Notes: generated by a model not told the origin, from the letters alone. A stretch of DNA of 64,000 nt from Actinopolymorpha cephalotaxi (GCF_013408535.1 NZ_JACBZA010000001.1:3990850-4054849), one strand, 5' to 3'; positions 1 through 10,137 are shown, numbered from the stretch's first letter. Made by a program: numbers and translations.

Positions 1-952
1 GCTGGGTGCCGAGCGCGCCCGCGGCGAACACCACCTGGTCGGCGTGGAAGGTCTGCCGCGCCCGGTCGCCGCGCAGCCGGTCGCGGCGGGGCCGCCCGCC
101 GCGCGTCGGCTCGGTGTCCACGGCGTACCCGCCGCCCGCCAACGGGCGTACCGCCGTCACGGTGGTGAGCGGATGCACCTTCGCGCCGGCCTCCTCGGCG
201 AGGTAGAGGTAGTTGGTGGTCAGGGTGTTCTTGGCGTTGTGCCGGCAGCCGGTCATGCACTCACCGCACTCGATGCAGGAACGCCGGCGGGGCCCCGCGC
301 CACCGAAGTAGGGGTCGTCGACCTCGGTGCCCGGCGGCGTGCCCGGCCGGCCGAAGAAGACCCCGACCGGCGTCTGCCGGAAGGTGTCCCCTACGCCCAT
401 CTCCTCGGCGATCTTGCGCATCACCACGTCGGAGGGCGTCATGGTGGGGTTGACGGTGACGCCGAGCATCCGCTTGGCCTGGTCGTAGTGGGGAGCGAGC
501 TCGGCCCGCCAGTCGGTCAGCCCGCGCCACTGCGGGTCGTCGTAGAACTCCGCCAGGGGTTCGTACAACGTGTTGGCGTAGACCAGTGAGCCACCACCGA
601 CCCCCGCCCCGGACAGCACCAGAACGTCACGCAGCAAGGTGATTCGCTGGATGCCGAGGCAGCCGAGGCGGGGCGCGAAGAGGAAGTCGCGGAGTCGCCA
701 GGACGTCCGCGGCAGCTTCCGTACGCCGTCGTCCTCCGGGGCTCCGGCGACTCCCCCGCCGGCGCCGCGCGAGCCCTCGACGCCGTGGTCGGCGGTGCTC
801 GCGTCGGCGAACCTCGCACCCGCCTCGAGCACGCCGACCCGGTAGCCCTTCTCCGTGAGCCGGAGGGCGGCGACACTTCCACCGAACCCGGAACCCACCA
901 CCACGACGTCGTAGTGCGGCATCCGCGGGTCGCGGCGCCGACGGCGGCCCAT
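1..952 (-). CDS. GMC-type FAD oxidoreductase (cholesterol-oxidase-like), C-terminus cut off by window edge
   Basis: The first 317 residues of a flavoprotein are present; the C-terminal part lies beyond base 1. The N-terminus has the dinucleotide-binding fold motif VVVGSGFGGSVAALRL for FAD, and a Cys-rich stretch (CIECGECMTGC, then RHNAKNTL) typical of the cholesterol-oxidase-like GMC branch. The family oxidises alcohols, including sterols; the substrate here is unknown. I chose the ATG at 952 because it overlaps the stop of the upstream aldehyde dehydrogenase (TGATG) and is preceded by a purine-rich GAAGGGGGG site; an in-frame ATG at 922 begins MPHYDVV and would drop an Arg-rich leader. The overlap implies translational coupling, so the two enzymes may act one after the other (alcohol to aldehyde to acid). 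A similar oxidase lies near guaB in mycobacteria (choD). Confidence 0.85.
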   Translation of the reverse strand, partial: MGRRRRRDPRMPHYDVVVVGSGFGGSVAALRLTEKGYRVGVLEAGARFADASTADHGVEGSRGAGGGVAGAPEDDGVRKLPRTSWRLRDFLFAPRLGCLGIQRITLLRDVLVLSGAGVGGGSLVYANTLYEPLAEFYDDPQWRGLTDWRAELAPHYDQAKRMLGVTVNPTMTPSDVVMRKIAEEMGVGDTFRQTPVGVFFGRPGTPPGTEVDDPYFGGAGPRRRSCIECGECMTGCRHNAKNTLTTNYLYLAEEAGAKVHPLTTVTAVRPLAGGGYAVDTEPTRGGRPRRDRLRGDRARQTFHADQVVFAAGALGTQ

Positions 953-2499
953 CACCTGTGGCCCCCCTTCCGCAGCGCCCGCAACCCGACGGTGAGCCCG
1001 CGGGCGAACGCGTCGTGGGACACCCTGCCCGGCGGCGCCATCGGCATCCGTTGCACGGCGATGGTCTGGGCCTCGGTGTACTTCAGCAGCCCCTCGGCGC
1101 CGTGCCGGCGTCCCATCCCGGAGTCGCCCATGCCGCCCATCGGCGCGTCCACGCTCCCCCACGCCGCGGCGTAGGCCTCGTTGACGTTGACCGTGCCGGC
1201 GCGCAGGCGTTCACCGACCGCGCAGGCCCGGCGTACGTCGCGGCCGTAGACCGCGGCGTTCAGCCCGAACGTCGTGTCGTTGGCCCGCGTCACCGCCTCG
1301 TCCTCGTCGGCGACGCGGTAGACCGACACCACCGGGCCGAACGTCTCCTCGGCGAAGCAGGTCATCTCCGGGGTCACCTCCGCGAGGACGGTGGGCGCGA
1401 AGAAGTGGGGCCCCAGGTCGGGCCGGGCGACCCCACCGGTGAGGACGCGCGCGCCCTTGGCCCTGGCGTCCTCCACGTGCGCGGTGACGGTGCGGAGCTG
1501 GTCGGCGGAGATGAGCGAACCCATGTCCGGGCCGAAGTCCAGCGCCGGGCCGACCCGCATGGCCTCCACCCGGGCCACCAGGCGGTCGACGAACTCGTCG
1601 TACACCGGTGCCGCGACGTAGAGGCGTTCGATCGAGATGCACAGCTGGCCGGCGTTGGAGAAGCAGCCGCGTACCGCGCCCTCGGCGGCCACGTCCGGGT
1701 CGGCGTCGTCGAGAACCAGCATGGCGTTCTTGCCGCCCAGCTCCATGGTGGCGCCGATCAGCCGCTCACCACACCGGGCGGCCACCGAGCGCCCGGTCCC
1801 GGTGGAGCCGGTGAAGCAGACGAAGTCGGAGTGGTCGATCAGGGCGTTCCCGATCGAGGAGCCCGCGCCCACCACCACCTGCCACAGGTCGGGGGGCAGG
1901 CCGGCGTCGGCGACCAGTTCGGCAGCGGCCAGCGCACACAGCGCGGTGAGGCTGGCCGGCTTGGTGACCACCGCGTTGCCGGCGACCAGCGCGGGCAGCG
2001 CGTCGGAGATCGCCAGCGTGAACGGGTAGTTCCAGGGCGCGATGACGCCGACGACCCCCTTCGGGTGGCGCAGCTCGGTGGCCCGGGTGAGGAACGGGAA
2101 CATGCCGGCCCGCCGGGTCGGCAACAGGTGCTGCTGGGCGACCCGGGCGTAGTAGCGCGCGGTGTTCGCGACGTCCGCCAGCTCCTCGAACGCGTGCTTG
2201 CGGGCCTTGCCGGACTCCCACTGGACGAGATCCATGAGGTCGCGCTGACGGTCGAGCACCAGGTCGTGCACCCGCAGCAGCAGGTCGGTGCGCTCGGCCA
2301 CCGGCACCTGAGCCCACTCCGCCTGCGCCGCGCGGGCCCGGGCGAACGCCTCGGCCACGTCGTCGGTGCTCGACACCGGCACCTGGCCCAGCGGCTTGCC
2401 GGTCAGGGGCGAGACGGCGTCCAGGGTCTCCCCCGAGGTGGCGAACACCCGGCCGGTCAGCTCGGCCACCCGGCCGGAGGTGAGTTCCCGCTCAGTCAT
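952..2499 (-). CDS. Aldehyde dehydrogenase, succinate-semialdehyde type
   Basis: A full-length 515-residue NAD(P)-dependent aldehyde dehydrogenase. Visible family motifs are PWNYPF (155-160), the cofactor lysine K180 in VTKPAS, the FTGSTGTG turn (229-236), the general base E253 in MELGGKN, the catalytic C287 in NAGQLC, and EETFGPVV further on. Overall it resembles the succinic-semialdehyde dehydrogenase (GabD2) group, but substrate cannot be read from sequence. Its stop overlaps the start of the GMC oxidase by one base, so the pair is probably one unit. A TAGGCT -10 box at 2506-2511 lies 6 bases before the ATG and there is no clear ribosome site, suggesting a leaderless transcript independent of the MarR gene 40 bases upstream. 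Confidence 0.92.
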   Translation of the reverse strand: MTERELTSGRVAELTGRVFATSGETLDAVSPLTGKPLGQVPVSSTDDVAEAFARARAAQAEWAQVPVAERTDLLLRVHDLVLDRQRDLMDLVQWESGKARKHAFEELADVANTARYYARVAQQHLLPTRRAGMFPFLTRATELRHPKGVVGVIAPWNYPFTLAISDALPALVAGNAVVTKPASLTALCALAAAELVADAGLPPDLWQVVVGAGSSIGNALIDHSDFVCFTGSTGTGRSVAARCGERLIGATMELGGKNAMLVLDDADPDVAAEGAVRGCFSNAGQLCISIERLYVAAPVYDEFVDRLVARVEAMRVGPALDFGPDMGSLISADQLRTVTAHVEDARAKGARVLTGGVARPDLGPHFFAPTVLAEVTPEMTCFAEETFGPVVSVYRVADEDEAVTRANDTTFGLNAAVYGRDVRRACAVGERLRAGTVNVNEAYAAAWGSVDAPMGGMGDSGMGRRHGAEGLLKYTEAQTIAVQRMPMAPPGRVSHDAFARGLTVGLRALRKGGHR

Positions 2500-2505
2500 G
2501 GTGCC

Positions 2506-2511
2506 AGCCTA
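2506..2511 (-). promoter_or_regulatory. Putative leaderless -10 box for the aldehyde dehydrogenase
   Basis: On the minus strand TAGGCT ends 6 bases before the ATG at 2499, the spacing expected if transcription starts at the start codon. No Shine-Dalgarno sequence is visible. No convincing -35 was found. Confidence 0.45.
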
Positions 2512-2539
2512 GGCGGGGGCGGGGCGATCATGGCGCGGA

Positions 2540-3052
2540 TCATGGTGCGGACCGGGCGAGCGGGTGATCAGGGTCACCGCCGGAGTCACCGCCGCCCGCG
2601 CCGCGCTCGGCGGCCACCTCCTCGGCGCAGACCCTGGCCAGCGCCTCCACGGCGGTGGCCATCCCGGACAGAACGTCGTCGTCCAGCCGGGCGAACATCC
2701 TGCGCTGGTACGCCCGGCGCACCTCGTCCACGTCCCCCAGCAGGGTCCGCCCGGCGTCGGTGAGATCCACCCGCCGGATCCGCCGGTCGTGGCCGTCCTG
2801 AATGCGGTGGACCAGGCCGCGTACCTGCAGCCGGTCGACGATCCCGGTGAGCGTGGTGGGCCCCACGCCGAGCGCGTCGGCGAGGTCGTGCGCCGACAGC
2901 GCCCCGGACGCGCCGAGAACGAAAAGTGCCCGCAGCTGGGTCATCGTAAGGTCGACCGAGAACAGGTCCGCCCCACACAGTCGCAGCAGGGACTGACGGA
3001 AATCGTCCTCGGCCGCCTCGATCCGGGCAATCAGCCCAGCCCTGTCCTCCAC
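2540..3052 (-). CDS. MarR-family transcriptional regulator
   Basis: A 170-residue winged-helix protein. The helix-turn-helix lies near residues 53-75 (LSAHDLADALGVGPTTLTGI) and the wing carries the diagnostic DGHDRRIRRV (DxRxxxV) motif, followed by LTDAGR. The C-terminus is a Gly/Asp-rich tail. Translation starts at GTG with GAAGGGG about 10 bases upstream. It is transcribed divergently from the RND exporter at 3220, with 167 bases between. In this family that arrangement usually means the regulator represses itself and the exporter until a small phenolic or lipophilic ligand binds. It could also control the downstream dehydrogenase and oxidase. The ligand is unknown. Confidence 0.92.
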   Translation of the reverse strand: MEDRAGLIARIEAAEDDFRQSLLRLCGADLFSVDLTMTQLRALFVLGASGALSAHDLADALGVGPTTLTGIVDRLQVRGLVHRIQDGHDRRIRRVDLTDAGRTLLGDVDEVRRAYQRRMFARLDDDVLSGMATAVEALARVCAEEVAAERGAGGGDSGGDPDHPLARSAP

Positions 3053-3076
3053 GCCGCGTACCCCTTCTCGTCCCTA

Positions 3077-3092
3077 CGGAGGATCTTCTCCG
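3077..3092. promoter_or_regulatory. Candidate MarR operator (imperfect 16-bp inverted repeat)
   Basis: CGGAGGATCTTCTCCG is an imperfect inverted repeat (six of eight base pairs match) lying 25 bases upstream of the marR start in the divergent promoter region. A second, shorter perfect repeat TCGTCTGACGA is at 3111-3121. Either would fit a MarR dimer site. Assignment rests on position and symmetry only. Confidence 0.35.
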
Positions 3093-3219
3093 GTAAGACC
3101 CTGAAATAGCTCGTCTGACGACGATATTCCGTTCGAGGCGAAGTATTCTCGGCAACGGTCGGAACCGGCCGCCCACCAGCACGTCGCGCCCGCCGGGGCA
3201 GCTAGTCCGAGGGGAACCC

Positions 3220-6200
3220 ATGTCCAGACTGGCCAGACTGAGTCTCGCCTACCGGAGCCTCGTCGCCCTGGTCTCGATCGCCATCCTCGGCTTCGGCCTG
3301 GTCGCCACCGGCGCACTGAAGCAGGAGCTGATCCCGAGCCTGGAGATCCCCGGCGCCTACATCAGCACCGTCTACCCGGGCGCCTCGCCGGACATCGTCG
3401 AACGCGAGGTCACCAAGCCGATCGAGTCCGCCGTCGCCGGCGTCGACGGCCTGGACAAGACCACCTCCACCTCCAGCGACGGCTTCTCCCTCGTACAGGC
3501 CGACTTCACCTACGGCACCGACATCGGCCGGGCCGTGCAGAACATCCAGCAGTCGATCAACCGGCTGTCCGGGCAGCTCCCCAACGACGTCCAGCCGACC
3601 GTTCAGGCCGGCAGCTTCAACGACCTGCCCGTGGTCCTGCTCGCGGTCAGCTCCGACCAGAGCCAGCAGGACCTCGCCCGCGCACTGGACGACCGGGTGG
3701 TTCCGGAGCTGGACAAGCTCACCGACGTACGCCAGGTGACGGTGACCGGGGTGCGCGACCGGCAGGTGTCGGTCACCCTCGACGACAAGAAGTCGGCCGC
3801 GCGCGGGGTCACCCTGCAGGGCGTGGTCGGCGCGCTGCAGGCCAACGGCGTCAACGTGCCGGGTGGGCAGTTCGACTCCGGAGATCGCTCGCTGTCGGTG
3901 TCCGTGGGGTCGCCGTTCACCTCGGTCGCGGACATCCGCAACCTGCCGGTGCTGCCGGGCGGCGGTGCCGCCGGTGCCGGGGGCTCGGCGGGTGCGGGTG
4001 GTTCGGCGGGTGCGGGTGGTTCGGCGGGTGCGGGTGGTGCCGGACAGACCTCCGGTGGGCAGCCGGGTGGCGGCTCCGCGACCGGATCTTCCCGGTCCAC
4101 CGGGTCCGCCGGGTCCGCGGGTGCGGCCGGTCAGGCGGCCCCGGCCGCGCCGACACCGGTGAAGCTCTCCGACGTCGCCACTGTCAAGGAGACCTTGGCA
4201 CCGACGAGTTCGATCACCCGCACCAACGGCCGGCCCACGCTCGGCATCGCGGTCACCAAGACCGCCGACGGCAACACCGTCGCCGTCTCCCACGCGGTCC
4301 AGGACCGGCTGGACGAGCTGCGCACCTCCATCGGCGGCAACGCCAAGCTGACGGTGGTGTTCGACCAGGCGCCGTTCATCGAGGAGTCCATCGACGGGCT
4401 CACGACCGAGGGCGCGATCGGCCTGCTGTTCGCCGTCCTGGTGATCCTGGTCTTTCTGCTGTCGCTGCGGTCGACACTGGTCACCGCCGTCTCCATCCCG
4501 TTCTCGCTGCTGGTCGCGATGCTCGGGCTGTACGCCGGCGGCTACTCCCTCAACATCCTCACGCTGGGCGCGCTCACCGTCGCCATCGGCCGCGTGGTCG
4601 ACGACTCGATCGTCGTACTCGAGAACATCAAACGTCACCTGGCCTACGGCGAGGACAAGCTCCGGGCGATCCTGGACGCCGTACGCGAGGTGGCCGGCGC
4701 GGTCACCGCGTCCACGGTGACCACGGTCGGCGTCTTCGCCCCGATCGCCTTCGTGGGCGGCCAGGTCGGCGAGCTGTTCCGGCCGTTCGCCGTCACGGTG
4801 AGCATCGCGCTGGCCGCGTCGCTGCTGGTGTCGCTGACGATCATCCCCGTCCTCGCGTACTGGTTCCTGCGCCGCCCGAACGTCGACCCCAGCGACGAGG
4901 AGCGAGTGCGGGCCGAGGCGGTGGCGAAGGAACGCCGCAACCCGCTGCAGCGGGCGTACGTCCCGGTGATCAGCTGGACCACCCGGCACAAGGTGGTCAC
5001 CCTGCTGGTCGGCGTGCTCGTGTTCGCCGGGACGATCGGCGCCGCACCGCTGCTGAAGACCAACTTCCTCGACGACAGCGGGCAGAACACCGTCACCGTC
5101 AACCAGGCCATGCCGGTCTCCTCCTCCCTGGCCGCCACCGACACCGCGGCCAAGAAGGTGGAGAAGGTGATCGCCGGCCTGGACGAGGTGGAGTCGTACC
5201 AGACGACCGTGGGTACGGCGGAGTTCGGCAGCTTCTCCACCGGCGGCCGGACCAACCAGGCGACGTTCTCCCTCACCACGAAGGATGGCCTCGACCAGAC
5301 GGTGTTCCGCGACCGGCTGCGCAAGGACCTCGACCGCCTCACCGGGGTGGGGACGGTCACCGTCGAGGGCGCACAGTCCGGTCCGCCCGGCTCCAGCAAC
5401 CTCGAGGTCGAGGTCACCGCGCCCACCACCGGGGCGCTGCGGACCGCCGCGGCACAGGTGGAGAAGGCCGTCCGCGGTGTCGACGGCGCCTCCGACGTGA
5501 GCAACAACCTCAGCTCGGAGCGGCCGACCGTCCAGGTCGAGGTCGACCGGGCGAAGGCGGCCGCGGCCGGGCTGTCCGAGGCCCAGATCGGGCAGGCGGT
5601 ACGCCAGGCGTTCGAGGGGCAGCAGGCGGGCACCGTCACGTTGGACTCCGAGCAGAGCGACGTGATGCTGTACGCCGGCACGACGCCCAAGGACCTCGCG
5701 GCCATGCGCCGGCTGCCGCTGCCCACACCGCTCGGGACCACCGTGCGGCTGGACTCGGTGGCCAAGGTGTCCGAGGTCGCCAAGGCCGCGCAGCTGACCC
5801 GGACCGACGGTCAGCGCACCGCCACCATCTCGGCCACCCCGAACACCTCCAACGTGGGCAAGGTGTCCACCGACCTGAAAACCGCCCTGGGCAAGCTGAA
5901 GTTGACAGGTGGCGCGAGCTACAAGCTCGGTGGGGTGAGCTCGGAGCAGAGCGACGCGTTCGGCCAGCTCGGGATCGCGATGCTCGCCGCGATCGCGATC
6001 GTCTTCCTGGTCATGGTGGCGACCTTCCGCAGCATCGTGCAGCCGCTGATCCTGTTGGTGTCGGTGCCGTTCGCGGCCACCGGCGCGCTCGGGCTGCTGC
6101 TGGCGACCGACACCGCGCTCGGCGTACCCGCCCTGATCGGCATGCTGATGCTGGTCGGCATCGTGGTCACCAACGCGATCGTGCTGATCGACCTGATCAA

Positions 6201-7020
6201 CCAGTACCGCGACCGAGGCATGAGTGTGCGGGAGGCGGTGATCGAGGGTGGCCGGCGGCGGCTGCGGCCGATCCTGATGACCGCGCTGGCGACCATCTGC
6301 GCCCTGGTGCCGATGTCGCTCGGCCTCACCGGCGGCGGGGTGTTCATCTCCCAGCCGCTGGCGATCGTGGTGATCGGCGGCCTGGTCAGCTCCACCCTGC
6401 TGACGCTGGTGCTGGTGCCGACGCTCTACACGCTGGTGGAGGAGTTCAAGGAACGCCGCCGCCGGCGCCGGGGAACCGACACCCGCGAGGGCGAGGGCGA
6501 CGTGGCGCGGCTGGACGCTACGCCGCGCCGCAACGGCGCCCATGCCAAACAGGCGCGCGAGGAGGAGTACGCCGACGAGGGCGAGTACGCACGTGCCGGT
6601 GGACACGCCGGTGGACACGCCGGTGGACACGCCGGTGGACACGCCGGTGGGCACCTCCGCAGCACGCAGGCGGCGGCCCACCACCACGCCGCGCACAGCC
6701 ACCTGGCCGAGCGTTCGGGTGAGTACGACGGCGAGCACGGCGGCGAGGAAGCGGCCATGCACGCCAACGGCGTTGCGGCGGGTGGCCGAACCGGGAACGG
6801 CTCGCCGGCTCCGGCCGGCACCTCCGGAGCGGCAATGGCCGGCGGTGCGTCGGGTGCGGCGGGTGCGGTGGCAGGCAGCGCGGTCACGACGGTGAACGCC
6901 GACCGGCCCCCGTCGGCGGACGGTGCCGGACCTGGTGAGCCGGTCCGGGTCCAGGTCGAGGTGATCGTGCGTACGGCTCCCTCCGAGCCGGACAACCGTC
7001 CCTCCGCCGACGACCGCTGA
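3220..7020 (+). CDS. RND-family (AcrB/SwrC-like) exporter with Gly-rich insert and His-rich C-tail
   Basis: A 1266-residue proton-driven exporter. Two homologous halves each have a large extracytoplasmic loop and about six membrane helices. TM4 holds the paired aspartates (GRVVDDSIVVLENI, near 460) of the proton relay. The AcrB lysine in TM10 is replaced by Thr (GIVVTNAIVLID, near 980), as in Gram-positive SwrC-type members as far as I recall. No membrane-fusion or outer-membrane partner is nearby, as expected in a Gram-positive. Two features are unusual. Residues about 247-311 are a Gly/Ser/Ala-rich insert coded by three perfect 18-bp repeats. After the last helix (about 1070) comes a tail of about 190 residues with five GGHA units, HHHAAHSH, and acidic patches. 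Start ATG follows GAGGGGAACCC. Substrate unknown; probably controlled by the divergent MarR. Confidence 0.9.
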   Translation: MSRLARLSLAYRSLVALVSIAILGFGLVATGALKQELIPSLEIPGAYISTVYPGASPDIVEREVTKPIESAVAGVDGLDKTTSTSSDGFSLVQADFTYGTDIGRAVQNIQQSINRLSGQLPNDVQPTVQAGSFNDLPVVLLAVSSDQSQQDLARALDDRVVPELDKLTDVRQVTVTGVRDRQVSVTLDDKKSAARGVTLQGVVGALQANGVNVPGGQFDSGDRSLSVSVGSPFTSVADIRNLPVLPGGGAAGAGGSAGAGGSAGAGGSAGAGGAGQTSGGQPGGGSATGSSRSTGSAGSAGAAGQAAPAAPTPVKLSDVATVKETLAPTSSITRTNGRPTLGIAVTKTADGNTVAVSHAVQDRLDELRTSIGGNAKLTVVFDQAPFIEESIDGLTTEGAIGLLFAVLVILVFLLSLRSTLVTAVSIPFSLLVAMLGLYAGGYSLNILTLGALTVAIGRVVDDSIVVLENIKRHLAYGEDKLRAILDAVREVAGAVTASTVTTVGVFAPIAFVGGQVGELFRPFAVTVSIALAASLLVSLTIIPVLAYWFLRRPNVDPSDEERVRAEAVAKERRNPLQRAYVPVISWTTRHKVVTLLVGVLVFAGTIGAAPLLKTNFLDDSGQNTVTVNQAMPVSSSLAATDTAAKKVEKVIAGLDEVESYQTTVGTAEFGSFSTGGRTNQATFSLTTKDGLDQTVFRDRLRKDLDRLTGVGTVTVEGAQSGPPGSSNLEVEVTAPTTGALRTAAAQVEKAVRGVDGASDVSNNLSSERPTVQVEVDRAKAAAAGLSEAQIGQAVRQAFEGQQAGTVTLDSEQSDVMLYAGTTPKDLAAMRRLPLPTPLGTTVRLDSVAKVSEVAKAAQLTRTDGQRTATISATPNTSNVGKVSTDLKTALGKLKLTGGASYKLGGVSSEQSDAFGQLGIAMLAAIAIVFLVMVATFRSIVQPLILLVSVPFAATGALGLLLATDTALGVPALIGMLMLVGIVVTNAIVLIDLINQYRDRGMSVREAVIEGGRRRLRPILMTALATICALVPMSLGLTGGGVFISQPLAIVVIGGLVSSTLLTLVLVPTLYTLVEEFKERRRRRRGTDTREGEGDVARLDATPRRNGAHAKQAREEEYADEGEYARAGGHAGGHAGGHAGGHAGGHLRSTQAAAHHHAAHSHLAERSGEYDGEHGGEEAAMHANGVAAGGRTGNGSPAPAGTSGAAMAGGASGAAGAVAGSAVTTVNADRPPSADGAGPGEPVRVQVEVIVRTAPSEPDNRPSADDR
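3985..4038 (+). repeat. Tandem repeat, 18 bp x 3 (codes Gly/Ser/Ala insert of RND exporter)
   Basis: The unit TCGGCGGGTGCGGGTGGT occurs three times without change and is flanked by degenerate copies. It is in frame and codes SAGAGG repeats within the first extracytoplasmic loop of the exporter. Identical copies point to recent expansion. Confidence 0.9.
6595..6654 (+). repeat. Tandem repeat, 12 bp x 5 (codes AGGH units of RND tail)
   Basis: Units of GCCGGTGGACAC are repeated four times and a fifth copy has one change (GGGCAC). In frame, this gives five His residues spaced every four residues in the cytoplasmic tail of the exporter. Confidence 0.93.
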
Positions 7021-7033
7021 CCCGGCCCTCCCG

Positions 7034-7067
7034 GGTGCCGGATTCTTCCGCGGAAGAATCCGGCACC
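7034..7067. terminator. 34-bp perfect palindrome (copy 1), likely bidirectional terminator or protein site
   Basis: A perfect 34-bp palindrome begins 13 bases after the RND stop. Its centre is ATTCTTCCGCGGAAGAAT, flanked by GGTGCCGG and its complement. As RNA it would form a stem of 15 base pairs with a tight loop and no U-tract, like the I-shaped terminators described in actinobacteria. The symmetric core could equally be a dimeric protein site. Confidence 0.6.
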
Positions 7068-7087
7068 GGTCAGCGCAGGGAGGCGAC

Positions 7088-7109
7088 GCATTCTTCCGCG
7101 GAAGAATGC
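7088..7109. terminator. 22-bp perfect palindrome (copy 2) with the same 18-bp core
   Basis: GCATTCTTCCGCGGAAGAATGC is a perfect palindrome whose 18-bp core is identical to that at 7042-7059; the centres are 48 bp apart. The flanks differ from copy 1, so the core rather than the whole hairpin is conserved. Confidence 0.55.
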
Positions 7110-7294
7110 CCGGCCTGGCGGCGCACTGAGGCTCACGGTGCGGTCCGAGGTGGAAGTGTGAAGAGACCGGGTGGCCGGAACCACCGTACGGCTTCACGCT
7201 TCCAACTCGGCCCTGGTCCCGGTCGGGAAGTGTGGAGACACTTCGGCTGCCCGACGAGTCCGGCCTGCGGACGAGGCACCAGGCGAACGCAGCA

Positions 7295-7326
7295 CCGCCC
7301 CCGACCATCGCTCAGGTCGGGGGCGG
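7295..7326 (-). terminator. Rho-independent-type terminator of guaB3
   Basis: A perfect 12-bp stem (CCGCCCCCGACC with its complement) and an 8-base loop lie 26 bases beyond the guaB3 stop. The hairpin is symmetric, so it can also stop readthrough from the RND side. Confidence 0.8.
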
Positions 7327-7351
7327 CTCGCATGCTTGTGGGGCTCGTGGG

Positions 7352-8458
7352 TTACTGGACGACGACCTCGATGCGCTGGAACTCCTTGAGGTCGGTGTAG
7401 CCCGTGGTCGCCATCGCCCGGCGCAGTGCGCCGACGAGGTTCATGGTGCCGTCGGAACGCCGGGACGGCCCGAAGAGGATCTCCTCCAGCGTGCCGATGG
7501 TGCCCACCTCCACCCGGGCTCCCCGCGGCAGTTCGCCGTGGTGTGCCTCCAGGCCCCAGTGGAACCCGTGCCCGGGTGCCTCCTGCGCGCGGGCCAGCGG
7601 CGAGCCGAGCATCACCGCGTCCGCCCCGCAGGCGACGGCCTTGGCGAGGTCACCGGACCGGCCGACCGAACCGTCGGCGATCACGTGGACGTAGCGGCCA
7701 CCGGACTCGTCGAGGTAGTCGCGGCGGGCCGCGGCGACGTCGGCCACCGCGGAGGCCATGGGTACGGCGACGCCGAGGACGCTGCGAGTGGTGTGCGCGG
7801 CACCGCCGCCGAAGCCGACCATCACCCCGGCCGCGCCGGTCCGCATCAGGTGCAGCGCCGCCTGGTACGTCGCACACCCGCCGACCACCACGGGCACGTC
7901 CAGCTCGTAGATGAACTGCTTGAGGTTGAGCGGCTCGATCTGGGAGGAGACGTGCTCGGCGGAGACGGTCGTACCGCGGATCACGAAGATGTCCACGCCG
8001 GCGTCGACTACGGTCTTCCACAGCTGCTTGGTACGCGGCGGCGACAGCGCGCCGGCCACGGTGACACCGGCGGCGCGGATCTCGGCCAGCCGCGCGGTGA
8101 TCAGGTCGGGTTTGATCGGCTCGTCGTAGATCTGCTGCATCCGCGCGGTGGCGGCGTCCGGGTCCAGCTCGGCGATCTCCGCGAGCAGCGGCTCGGGGTC
8201 TTCGTAGCGGGTCCACAGCCCCTCGAGGTTGAGGACGCCGAGCCCGCCGCGCCGGCCGAGCTCGATCACCGTGCTCGGTGAGGCCACCGAGTCCATCGGC
8301 GCGGCGATCACCGGCATCTCGAAGCGGTAGGCGTCGATCTGCCAGGCCGTCGACACCTCCTCGGGGTCGCGGGTGCGCCGGCTGGGCACGATCGCGATGT
8401 CGTCGAAGGAGTATGCGCGGCGACCGCGCTTGCCACGGCCGATCTCGATCTCGGTCAC
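7352..8458 (-). CDS. guaB3: GuaB3-family IMP dehydrogenase-related protein
   Basis: A 368-residue TIM-barrel protein of the IMPDH/GMP reductase superfamily without CBS domains. It carries the N-terminal FDDIAIVPSRRTRDPEEVST motif and FEMPVIAAPMDSV. In the loop where IMPDH has the catalytic Cys (GPGSICTT in the neighbouring gene) this protein reads GFGGGAAHTTR, so that cysteine is missing. It therefore should not make XMP by the usual mechanism. From memory, GMP reductase activity has been reported for GuaB3 proteins; I cannot confirm it for this branch. It lies 53 bases downstream of guaB in the same direction, the standard actinobacterial pair, and ends at a strong terminator. Confidence 0.9.
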   Translation of the reverse strand: MTEIEIGRGKRGRRAYSFDDIAIVPSRRTRDPEEVSTAWQIDAYRFEMPVIAAPMDSVASPSTVIELGRRGGLGVLNLEGLWTRYEDPEPLLAEIAELDPDAATARMQQIYDEPIKPDLITARLAEIRAAGVTVAGALSPPRTKQLWKTVVDAGVDIFVIRGTTVSAEHVSSQIEPLNLKQFIYELDVPVVVGGCATYQAALHLMRTGAAGVMVGFGGGAAHTTRSVLGVAVPMASAVADVAAARRDYLDESGGRYVHVIADGSVGRSGDLAKAVACGADAVMLGSPLARAQEAPGHGFHWGLEAHHGELPRGARVEVGTIGTLEEILFGPSRRSDGTMNLVGALRRAMATTGYTDLKEFQRIEVVVQ

Positions 8459-8511
8459 GGCCCCGATTCTCCCCTACGCCGCGGCGGCGGCGGTCAGGCC
8501 CCCCGGATCGG

Positions 8512-10065
<1,554 letters not shown>

Positions 10066-10137
10066 CTAGCGAGGCGTCCGGGTGGGCCCACGACGCGGGG
10101 CCGGTGTGTCATGTACGGCATTTCCCGTACGCCCGGA

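Larger units (their letters stand above)
7021..7351. other. Convergent intergenic region with three hairpins, no gene seen
   Basis: This 331-base region lies between the stops of the RND exporter (+) and guaB3 (-). It holds two palindromes sharing an 18-bp core (7034-7067 and 7088-7109), a small hairpin GAAGTGT/ACACTTC at 7227-7244, and a strong terminator at 7295-7326. No coding sequence with a plausible start and composition was found. Confidence 0.7.

Noticed and set aside
7034-7109. Palindromes considered as insertion-sequence ends or a small transposon
   Set aside because: Nothing lies between them (20 bp), there is no transposase and no target duplication.
3202-7308. Very long open frame (over 1300 codons) on the minus strand opposite the RND exporter
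   Set aside because: Its composition (Arg/Gly/Asp/His rich, no fold motifs) is that of an antisense shadow in very GC-rich DNA; the plus strand has a full RND protein with conserved motifs.
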